From the NCBI GenBank assembly GCA_011525785.1, contig WYBT01000060.1, positions 1 through 49,323 of the forward strand: 49,323 nucleotides of DNA. Reading direction: 5' to 3'. The position numbers and the translations under genes are program-made. Below, one piece after another: positions 1-8,232 of this stretch. Position 1 is the first letter of the stretch; every line of letters begins with the position of its first letter. The stretch comes from Planctomycetaceae bacterium (lineage in GTDB: Bacteria > Planctomycetota > UBA1135 > GCA-002686595). A model generated the notes under the pieces. That model did not search any database. It was given only the letters and a program-made list of their open reading frames with translations, and had not been told where the DNA came from.

Positions 1-160
1 CGCGAAGGTTTCAGGGGGGCGTCGCGACCAAGACTGAGATCTCAGCGCGGCCGAATGCCGCGGGGCGCAGCGGCGCCTTGGCCGATGCGCCCATTGGCTG
101 CGGCGTGAAGGCCGCGCTGAGCGACGCGTCAACGACAACCCGACAACACCGCGGGGCGCG

Positions 161-176
161 AGGCGTTCGAACGCCT
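161..176. promoter_or_regulatory. 16-base perfect palindrome in the gene-free left edge
   Basis: The first 219 bases carry no convincing gene. The only structure I see there is a perfect 16-base palindrome (AGGCGTTCGAACGCCT). It lies about 45 bases past the stop of the leftmost gene. It could be an operator for a gene off the left edge, or chance in GC-rich DNA. Confidence 0.2.
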
Positions 177-219
177 GGCGCACCGCGCGCTTTCGCAGCG
201 CCTGCTCAGGCCCGCGCGA

Positions 220-1731
<1,512 letters not shown>

Positions 1732-1862
1732 CGCGCGTCAGGGTAGCCGCTCACACGACGGGACGAGTCGCGCGGCGCTGCGCGGCCCAGTGCAGGAACA
1801 GCGCGCGCCGACTCGAGCGGTCGGATGGATCGGCGCTCGCTGTTCGCACGCTCGCGTCTCGC

Positions 1863-2366
1863 TCAGCCGTCGCAGCTGGCGCACGCTAGGCGCGAGACCT
1901 TCACCGCGGTGGCGCCCGAAGTGACGTCCCACACCAGCACGGCCAGGTCGAAGTCGGCGCCGCAGCCCAGGCTGCCCAGGATCTGGTTCGTGCCGCAGGG
2001 AGTGAACAGCGGCAGCGCCGTTCCGCCCAACGCGAACATCGCCGGCAGCACGTTGCTGCAGTCGCCCTGGCACGTGACCTTGCCGAGGAAGCTGCAGTAC
2101 CCCACGGGGCGGCACGGCGCGAACGGCTCGAGCAGTGCACCGCAGTACCCCGGCGAGCCGACGATCTCGTAGCGCACGCCGCAGGACGAGTCGGGGTGGA
2201 GCGCGGGGAACCACAGCACTTCGGGCATGACCGAGGCGTTGCACTCCGAGCAGGAAGGTTCGGTGGGTTCGACGTCGGCGTGCGCGCTCGGAGAGGGGAT
2301 CCAGGCCGCGGCCCAGGCGAGGCCGACGGTCAGGGCGAGTGCAACTTTGGTCTTGTGGATGTTCAT
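1863..2366 (-). CDS. Secreted cysteine-rich protein, unknown function
   Basis: A 167-residue protein I do not recognise. The chosen ATG gives a clear signal peptide (basic start MNIHKTK, hydrophobic core to about residue 21, probable cleavage after SAHA at residue 30). The longer reading frame upstream has no such signal and overlaps the next gene, so the internal start is preferred. The mature part has 12 cysteines, at 39, 42, 62, 75, 85, 91, 99, 103, 124, 135, 162 and 165. An even number fits disulfide bonds outside the cytoplasm. The mature chain is bracketed by two CxxC pairs, CSEC near its start and CASC three residues before its end. It lies 70 bases downstream of another envelope gene on the same strand. 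Function is unknown. Confidence 0.7.
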   Translation of the reverse strand: MNIHKTKVALALTVGLAWAAAWIPSPSAHADVEPTEPSCSECNASVMPEVLWFPALHPDSSCGVRYEIVGSPGYCGALLEPFAPCRPVGYCSFLGKVTCQGDCSNVLPAMFALGGTALPLFTPCGTNQILGSLGCGADFDLAVLVWDVTSGATAVKVSRLACASCDG

Positions 2367-2436
2367 CGCGTTGAAGTTGAAGAGTGCGGAGGATTCGACG
2401 ACGCCGACGCTGGTGTCGACGCCGTGCTCGGGGAGT

Positions 2437-3165
2437 TCAGTTCCGCCGCGTGGACGCAGGGGCGTCGACGAGTCCGATGTCGTCCGGAACGGCGCGCGCG
2501 GCGACCTCCTGCGCCAGCGCGTAGATGCGCGGTCGCGCGTCGAACAGCGCCGCGTCGTCCGCCTGCTCGAGGCGCGCCACGAAGCCGCCGCGCTCGGCGG
2601 CGTGGGGAACCAGTTGCGCCGTCGGGTGACTGGAGTCCAGCACCGACTCCGGCGCAGGGAAGAACGGCGCTCGGCGCATGCGCCCGGCGGCGCATTCCTC
2701 GAGCAGGAAGCGCGCTTCGGCGAGGCCGACCTCGCCGTACTCCGCGAAGAAGTCGTCGCTGGTCCAAGTCCCCTGCGCGGGCGGAAGCGTCCGGCCCGAG
2801 CGCGGCAGGCTCTTGCACATGCGCTCGAACATCGCAACGCGGTGTTCGAGGCTCGCGTACAGCGCCTCGAGTTCCTCGGGGAGCACCGGACCGCACTGGC
2901 GCCAGAACTCCTCGAGTTCCGCTTCGTCGGCGTCGCCTGCGACGTACTGGGCCGCGAGCCAGGCGGAGCGCGCGCGCTCGAGCTGATCCGCGGGCGACTC
3001 GGCTGCCGACGCGGGGGACTCGCTCGCAGCGTTGGCCGTTGGCCGCGCCGTCGCAGATGACTCGCCGCGCAGCTTGCAGCTCCACTGCCACGCCGCGCCC
3101 ACAGCGCCCATCGCGATCAACAGCCAACTCGCCGCGCCGCGGAGTTCGACTCGAGCGTTCTTCAT
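2437..3165 (-). CDS. Membrane-anchored hypothetical protein
   Basis: A 242-residue protein with no family I can name. One N-terminal hydrophobic segment (residues about 11-28, SWLLIAMGAVGAAWQW region) is followed by a low-complexity Ala/Ser/Pro linker (about 35-60) and a soluble, charged, mostly helical part. This suggests a protein anchored in the cytoplasmic membrane with its bulk outside. The gene lies on the minus strand just before the small cysteine-rich secreted protein, and the two could be co-transcribed. Its 5' end faces the divergent lipoprotein gene starting at 3327, with about 160 bases between them that probably hold both promoters. I see no catalytic motif. Confidence 0.65.
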   Translation of the reverse strand: MKNARVELRGAASWLLIAMGAVGAAWQWSCKLRGESSATARPTANAASESPASAAESPADQLERARSAWLAAQYVAGDADEAELEEFWRQCGPVLPEELEALYASLEHRVAMFERMCKSLPRSGRTLPPAQGTWTSDDFFAEYGEVGLAEARFLLEECAAGRMRRAPFFPAPESVLDSSHPTAQLVPHAAERGGFVARLEQADDAALFDARPRIYALAQEVAARAVPDDIGLVDAPASTRRN

Positions 3166-3326
3166 GGCCCGAGAGCCCGATTCGGCGCGCGAAAGTCGCA
3201 GGAGAAATGCGAATTCGCGCGCCCGCTCGCGCCACAGCTCGGCGGTCGGCGCGCCGGGCTCTCACGCCCGCCACCGCGGCCTGCCGATAGCGACGCGCCC
3301 ACCCCGCAACGTCTCATCCGCTCTCC

Positions 3327-5357
3327 ATGCGCTCACAGCACCTCACGAGACTCGCCGCGTACACACTGGTTCTCGCGCTCGGCGCCGCCTGCGCCTCGAA
3401 GTTCGATCCCGACTCCGACGGCGCCGTGGTCGGCTCGCAGACCTACCCGACGCCCTACGCCTTGCCCGAGCACGGCGCGCTGCGCGTCCACATGCGCCGC
3501 GGTCAGGTGGGGGAGCATGCCGCCGGCGTGCACCGCGCGTGGCGGCTCGAGGGTGCGTCGGGGCGCACGCTCACGCCCTGGTTGACGACCACGCCGCTGG
3601 TCGACACGCAAGAACAGCCGCGAGTGCGCGTGAGCGGGGCCGGTCGCGTGTTCGCCTTCGATCCGGGCGAGCCGATCGACAGCCGCGACGAGCAGCGTCA
3701 CTTGCCCAAGGGCTGGTACCTCGTCGGCCCGAACGGTCCCGCGGGCGAGCGCTTCGACGAGGTGTTCGTCGACGCGGGCGGCGGCTATCGCACGGTCGTC
3801 GAGCGCGCAGGAACGCAGCTGTGGCGCGCGCACTCTGCGGAGGGCGCGAAGCTCGGAGAGCTCGAGCTCGCGGCCAACTCGCTGCGCGCGATCGCGGGCG
3901 GTCCGGAGTGCGTCGCCGAACTGCCTGGGGGCAGTCGCGTGCTCGTCGACGGCGCGCTCGCCGTGCGTGGCCAGATCGTCGACTACGCGAAGAATCCGCG
4001 CGAGTTCGTGGAGCTCTCGCGCGTCTGCGCCGGCGCGCAAGGCGTGTTCGGGCTCGACGAGTCGCGCGCGCTCGTCGACGTGCGCGACGTCCTCCTGCCG
4101 GGCCCCTGGATGCAGGTCTGGGCCATCGCGCGCGAGTCGTGCGTCGTGGTGCTCGCGCAACAGGCCGACGGCGGACTGACGCTGCTCGAGCCGCTCGCCG
4201 GCGCGACGCGCGTGCTGATGCGCGACGCGACCTTCGCCCTGGCGCAGGCGCGCTCGACGCCGCGCGAGTACGCAGACGCGCAGCTTGGCGCCGACGTGTC
4301 GGTGATCCTCGCGGGCCAGAACTCGCCCGGCGCCGAGTACGTGCTCTTCGCGCAACTCGCCGGCCGCCTCCAGGGACCGTTCACCGCGGCGAGCTCCGAC
4401 GAGGCGACCGCGACTCTGTGGGCGGGCGTGCTGCCGTTCGTCGAGCGCCGGCGCGTCGAGCTGGCGCAACTGCGCGCCGCCGAGCAGGCCGCGCGCGAGC
4501 GCGAGCGGGCGGCGTTGCAGCGTTCGGTCGACGAAGCGCGCGCGGTGCTCGACGATGTGTCGCGCCACCAGCTCGCCTACTTCGATGCGCTGCAGAGCGG
4601 CGATCACGCTGCCGCCGACCGCGCCGTCGAGGCCATCGATGCGCGCCTGAAGAGCCTCGAGATCCCGGTCGGTCACGATCAGACCGAGGCGCTGCGAAGT
4701 GAGTTCGCGCTCGCGCACGCCTATCGACTCGACTGGGAGTTGCGCCGCCCCGACGGAAACGTCGAGCGCCTCGCGCACTGGAGCTCGGGCTACTTCGCTC
4801 AGGGCGGGGCGCTCTACCAGCGCTACTGCCGAGAGGTGGGCCGCAAGCTTGCCGTCGCGACGGGGATTCCGCGCCCGACTTACGACGCGCTGTGGCGCAC
4901 GTCGGGCGGATTCGACGCGGCGGCGCGCGCGGAACTCGAGCGCCTGCGCGACGTGCTCGAGCGCTTCGAGGCCGGCGAACGCTACCGCGCGCACCTCGCC
5001 GCTGGTCGCTTCGACGAAGCGCACTCGATGGCCTACCAGATGGGCTTCGAGGGCTGGGTCGAGCACCTCCAGACCCAGGCCAAGGGCCGCATCTCCGACG
5101 CCGAGCTCGAAGCGCTGCTGCGTATCGCCGTGCAGCGTGCGCCGAACGCCGAGCTGCGCGCGCGCCTCGAGGCCGCGCACCACAGTCAGTGGCTCGACAT
5201 GGTCGCCGCCGCCGAGCGCGAACAACGCGCGCGCTTCCAGCGCATGGACGAAGAGCAGCGCCGCGCCACGGCTGCCGCGGAGCTCGCTGCTCGCGAAGCT
5301 CGCGCGGCCTATCGCCTCGACGCCTTGCGCCGCGGCTTCGTCTGGCTCGAGAACTGA
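3327..5357 (+). CDS. Large putative lipoprotein/exported protein with coiled coil
   Basis: A 676-residue protein I cannot assign. The N-terminus is an export signal (MRSQHLTRLAAYTLVLAL) ending in GAAC at residue 22. The cysteine is followed by an acidic stretch (KFDPDSDG). This is a loose lipobox, since the -3 residue is Gly, so lipid attachment is likely but not certain. The first half looks like beta-rich repeats or a propeller. From about residue 370 the chain becomes highly charged with Arg/Glu/Ala heptad-like sequence (near RAAEQAARERERAALQRS and again at the C-terminus), typical of long coiled coil. It ends convergently against the methyltransferase gene, with a strong hairpin between them. 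Probable role: structural or scaffolding protein of the cell envelope. Confidence 0.7.
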   Translation: MRSQHLTRLAAYTLVLALGAACASKFDPDSDGAVVGSQTYPTPYALPEHGALRVHMRRGQVGEHAAGVHRAWRLEGASGRTLTPWLTTTPLVDTQEQPRVRVSGAGRVFAFDPGEPIDSRDEQRHLPKGWYLVGPNGPAGERFDEVFVDAGGGYRTVVERAGTQLWRAHSAEGAKLGELELAANSLRAIAGGPECVAELPGGSRVLVDGALAVRGQIVDYAKNPREFVELSRVCAGAQGVFGLDESRALVDVRDVLLPGPWMQVWAIARESCVVVLAQQADGGLTLLEPLAGATRVLMRDATFALAQARSTPREYADAQLGADVSVILAGQNSPGAEYVLFAQLAGRLQGPFTAASSDEATATLWAGVLPFVERRRVELAQLRAAEQAARERERAALQRSVDEARAVLDDVSRHQLAYFDALQSGDHAAADRAVEAIDARLKSLEIPVGHDQTEALRSEFALAHAYRLDWELRRPDGNVERLAHWSSGYFAQGGALYQRYCREVGRKLAVATGIPRPTYDALWRTSGGFDAAARAELERLRDVLERFEAGERYRAHLAAGRFDEAHSMAYQMGFEGWVEHLQTQAKGRISDAELEALLRIAVQRAPNAELRARLEAAHHSQWLDMVAAAEREQRARFQRMDEEQRRATAAAELAAREARAAYRLDALRRGFVWLEN

Positions 5358-5376
5358 GTTCGGCGAGCCTCGGTCA

Positions 5377-5403
5377 GCGCGCCGCTAGTCCAACGCGGCG
5401 CGC
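5377..5403. terminator. GC hairpin between convergent genes
   Basis: A perfect 9-base stem (GCGCGCCGC with GCGGCGCGC) closes a 9-base loop midway between the convergent stops at 5357 and 5457. A second small stem (GTCGG/CCGAC) lies at 5425-5440. There is no T-run, so it would act as a bidirectional transcription barrier rather than a textbook intrinsic terminator. Confidence 0.45.
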
Positions 5404-5456
5404 GGCGCCCACATCCGTCGCGGAGTCGGCAGGCTCCGACGCGAACGCGAGTCGTC

Positions 5457-6305
5457 TCAGTAGCGGACCAGCTTGTCTTCCCAGTCCGGACCGCGCAGCG
5501 CCTTGCCCTGGAAGCGCGGGCCCACGCCGAACACGTTCATCTCGGCCGGATAGGTGGTCTTGCCGACGGTGGTCTCCTGCCCGCGCGCCTGGAGGGCTTC
5601 GGGCAGCTCCTCGGCGCAGAAGCGCAGGTAGTTGTGCACGCTGTGCGGCCGCGCGAGGTAGGCCTTGTTGAAGCCGCACAAGAAGAGCGCGAAGTCGTCG
5701 GGGTTCTGGCGCACGTAGCGCAGCACGGCCTCGGTCACTTGCGGGTACAGCCACGAGAAGAAGTCGTCGACCACCAGCACGCCGTCGTTCGCGAGCAGTT
5801 GATTGGCGATGCGCATGTCGTTCGTGACCGCGCCGGCCGAGTGCTCGCCGTCGATGTGGATCCAACGGTGCTGCCGGTAGGTCTGCACGATCAGCGGGTT
5901 CACGCCCAGCTCGCGCGAGTCGCCCTTCACCGTCAGGAACTCCACGCCCGCCGCCGGCCGCGCCGCAGCGAGCGCCTGCTCGATCTTGGGCGCCTTCAGC
6001 GCGTGGTCGACCAACAGCACCTTGAACCCCGGCTGCGCGTACATCGCCATCAACGCCGCGGACTTCCCGTGGTGCACGCCGATCTCGAGCATGTGCCCGA
6101 CCACTCGCGAGCGCTGCTGAAAGTCGAGCAACGCGTCCCAGACCGCGATGGCGCCGTCGCCGAACCAGCCCTCGATTCCGCCGGTGATGCGCTGGTAGGC
6201 CTGGAACGTCGCACAGGGAGCGCCGTCCGTTCCGCGCATGAGGGCGGAAGCGGCAGTGTCCGGTCCGTGGGTCGCGCGCGAGTCTGACAGTTGCGTTTGG
6301 CTCAT
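5457..6305 (-). CDS. Class I SAM-dependent methyltransferase (Methyltransf_24-like)
   Basis: A 282-residue predicted methyltransferase. Motif I reads MLEIGVHHGKS (residues 72-82), the SAM-binding loop of the family found with polysaccharide and secondary-metabolite modification. An acidic strand end (LLVDH near 97-101), the HIDGEHS block (150-156) and VVDDFF (178-183) match the metal-dependent, O-methyltransferase-like subgroup in which His/Asp residues line the active site. The ATG at 6305 is preferred to a TTG ten codons upstream because the extra residues are not family-like. It is likely cytosolic. The acceptor is unknown and the gene stands alone, convergent with the upstream lipoprotein gene and divergent from the CxxCH protein. 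Confidence 0.75.
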   Translation of the reverse strand: MSQTQLSDSRATHGPDTAASALMRGTDGAPCATFQAYQRITGGIEGWFGDGAIAVWDALLDFQQRSRVVGHMLEIGVHHGKSAALMAMYAQPGFKVLLVDHALKAPKIEQALAAARPAAGVEFLTVKGDSRELGVNPLIVQTYRQHRWIHIDGEHSAGAVTNDMRIANQLLANDGVLVVDDFFSWLYPQVTEAVLRYVRQNPDDFALFLCGFNKAYLARPHSVHNYLRFCAEELPEALQARGQETTVGKTTYPAEMNVFGVGPRFQGKALRGPDWEDKLVRY

Positions 6306-6432
6306 GGGATTGGAGTGGGGCTGCGTTGAGAGCAATCGACGTCCCTTCGACCGGCGCGCACTCCGACCGGAGTACCCGCGCGCGCCTGGCGCCGCGGTTG
6401 GGACGCCGCGCGCGCGCTACGCTCGTGCCGCG

Positions 6433-7677
6433 ATGATCCGCGCACCGCTCTTGCCCCTGCTGCCGCTCCTGCTCCTCGCCTTCGCGCCTGCGGACGAACG
6501 CCGCCACGGCGCCGACTCGCCCGATCGCGGTCTGCCGCGCGCGGCGGCGCCGCTCGCGCCCTACCACGCCGACCCCGAGCACCTGCTCAACCGCATCTTC
6601 CGCTGCTGCTGGCTGGCGCGGCTCACGCCCGCAGAAGTCGGCGCCGTGCTGCCGCGGGAAGGCGCGCACGAGTTGAGCGAAGGTTGGGTGCACGACAAGC
6701 GCGCGGGCGGCGCTGGCGACGAGCGCTGGTTCGGCGGCGATGGTCGGCAATTGCCTCGCGAGCGCTTCGAGGCCGAGGAGCAGGCGCAGTTGCTCGCGGC
6801 GCTGGAGGCGCTCGACGAGGCCGCGCTGGCGCCGTTGCGCGCGCGCGCGGAGCTCGCGGTGCTGTTCCAGCACGACCTGCTGCGCGTGGCGCTGCGGCTC
6901 GAGGACAGCGGCGCGAACCCCACGCTGATTCCGGCGCTGCGCAAGGCCGCGCGCGAGCTCGCCTTGCCGGCGGAGGAGCTGCGCAAGCTCCCTTCGACGC
7001 TCGCAGGCGTCGATTTGGGGCCGCAAGTCGCCGCTGCGCTGGCCGCGCCGGAGTCATCGCCGTACCGCGAAGTGCTGCGCCGTTCGACGCGGCTGTTCGA
7101 CGCGGAGCGCACGCTGCTGTGGTCGCGCGTCTGGCTGGCGCACCCTGACGGCGTCGAGGCGCTCGCGGCGCTCCTGCCCGAAGCGCGCGGCGAACAGGGC
7201 GCACCGACGGCGCCACTCGGACTGCGCGCGGTGCTCGTGCAGGGCATCGTGGCGCTGGATGCGGAGGGGCGCGCCTGTGCGACGCCGCTCGTCGTCGACG
7301 TGCGCACGCAGACCCTCTCGAACCGCGCACCACTCGCGCTCGACAACCCCAGCTTCACGCGCGACGGAATCGACTTCGAGCTGCACCAGCTCGAGCGCGA
7401 GGCGCTGCGCACGGGCGCTGTCGCAGCGCGCTTCCGGCGCATCGACCCCGACGACCAGGATCTGTTCCGCGACTACGGAACGCTCAAGCACACGACCTAC
7501 CGCGCGCAGTGCGCGTTGTGCCATCGCAACACCGACACGCCCGAACCCGAGCTGGGCGGCTTTCCGATCCTGCGCCCGCACGCGCGGGCCCAGCTCGCTT
7601 CCAGCGGCGAGGAGCGCCTGCGTCTGGCCGAGAGTCAGGCCCAGCGCTACTTCGACGCGCTCGCTGAACGGCGCTGA
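6433..7677 (+). CDS. Secreted protein with one CxxCH motif, unknown function
   Basis: A 414-residue exported protein. The ATG at 6433 gives a strong signal peptide (leucine-rich core PLLPLLPLLLLAFAPA). A longer in-frame start at 6238 would add over 60 residues without export features and run into the divergent neighbour, so it is not used. Near the C-terminus, CALCH (360-364) is a canonical c-type heme attachment site, in a context (LKHTTYRAQCALCHRN) like cytochrome-bearing planctomycete surface proteins. The rest is helical and charged, with no other heme site and no recognised domain. It may be a mono-heme electron carrier or sensor in the periplasm, though a lone CxxCH can also occur by chance. 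It is convergent with the histidine-rich protein, 36 bases away. Confidence 0.7.
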   Translation: MIRAPLLPLLPLLLLAFAPADERRHGADSPDRGLPRAAAPLAPYHADPEHLLNRIFRCCWLARLTPAEVGAVLPREGAHELSEGWVHDKRAGGAGDERWFGGDGRQLPRERFEAEEQAQLLAALEALDEAALAPLRARAELAVLFQHDLLRVALRLEDSGANPTLIPALRKAARELALPAEELRKLPSTLAGVDLGPQVAAALAAPESSPYREVLRRSTRLFDAERTLLWSRVWLAHPDGVEALAALLPEARGEQGAPTAPLGLRAVLVQGIVALDAEGRACATPLVVDVRTQTLSNRAPLALDNPSFTRDGIDFELHQLEREALRTGAVAARFRRIDPDDQDLFRDYGTLKHTTYRAQCALCHRNTDTPEPELGGFPILRPHARAQLASSGEERLRLAESQAQRYFDALAERR

Positions 7678-7713
7678 CGCATTGCGCGGCGTGTGCGCGC
7701 GTCGACGCGGCGC

Positions 7714-8058
7714 TCAGGCGAGTTGCACGGCCCCGTGATCGTCGCAGTGGCTGCCGTGCGGGTGGTGCAAGTGTCCCGCGACGAGGTAGTCGACGTGGTC
7801 GCCGTGCGGAACGGCCTCGTGCCCGCAGCCGCGGCCGTGCTGATGCGCGGCTTCGTGGCCCGTGCAGGCGTGCTTGGGCGTGCAGTTCGCCGGATTGGCG
7901 GCGTCGACGGCGATCGAGCACTCGTCGACGTGTCCGTCGTGCGCGCGGTGCAGGTGGCCCTGGTGGATGTAGTCGACATGGCCGCCGTGGCGCAGCGCCG
8001 TGTGCCCGCACTTGGCGCCGTGGACGTGGTCGTGGTCGTTGTGGGTGGAGTGGCTCAT
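7714..8058 (-). CDS. Small histidine-rich two-repeat putative metal-binding protein
   Basis: A 114-residue protein with 26 histidines and no signal peptide. It has two related halves. The first reads HGAKCGH, HGGHVDY, GHLHRAHDGHVDE. The second reads HGRGCGH, HGDHVDY, GHLHHPHGSHCDD. The repeated CGH and GHVDYxxxGHLHxxH units strongly suggest binding of Zn, Ni or Co. Related small His-rich proteins are widespread in bacteria and I recall them mostly as unannotated or metal-linked proteins. Here there is no neighbouring transporter or metal regulator. The ATG at 8058 starts the recognisable repeat (MSHSTHNDHDHVHG). The 26 extra residues from an upstream start lack conservation. Likely a cytosolic metal buffer or chaperone, which is an inference. 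Confidence 0.75.
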   Translation of the reverse strand: MSHSTHNDHDHVHGAKCGHTALRHGGHVDYIHQGHLHRAHDGHVDECSIAVDAANPANCTPKHACTGHEAAHQHGRGCGHEAVPHGDHVDYLVAGHLHHPHGSHCDDHGAVQLA

Positions 8059-8232
8059 GTGAATCGATGGGTTGTGTCGCCGCTGATGGGGGCCTGCGCC
8101 TCGCTCGCGAGCGTCGCTCGCAGCGGCGCGGACCACCGCGATTCTAGTCCGCGGTCAGCGTCACGCGCGCAGCTGGCGCTCGACAGCTCGTGGCCGCGCC
8201 GAGATCAGCAGATCGCTCATCCGACTTGCACT

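Noticed and set aside
3333..5225. 630-codon minus-strand frame opposite the lipoprotein gene
   Set aside because: It is an arginine/valine/histidine-rich shadow with no start context, signal or motif; the plus frame has an export signal and coiled-coil logic.
7698..7709. Palindrome CGCGTCGACGCG between convergent genes
   Set aside because: It is short and of a kind common by chance in GC-rich DNA; there is no stem-loop spacing or T-run to support a terminator.
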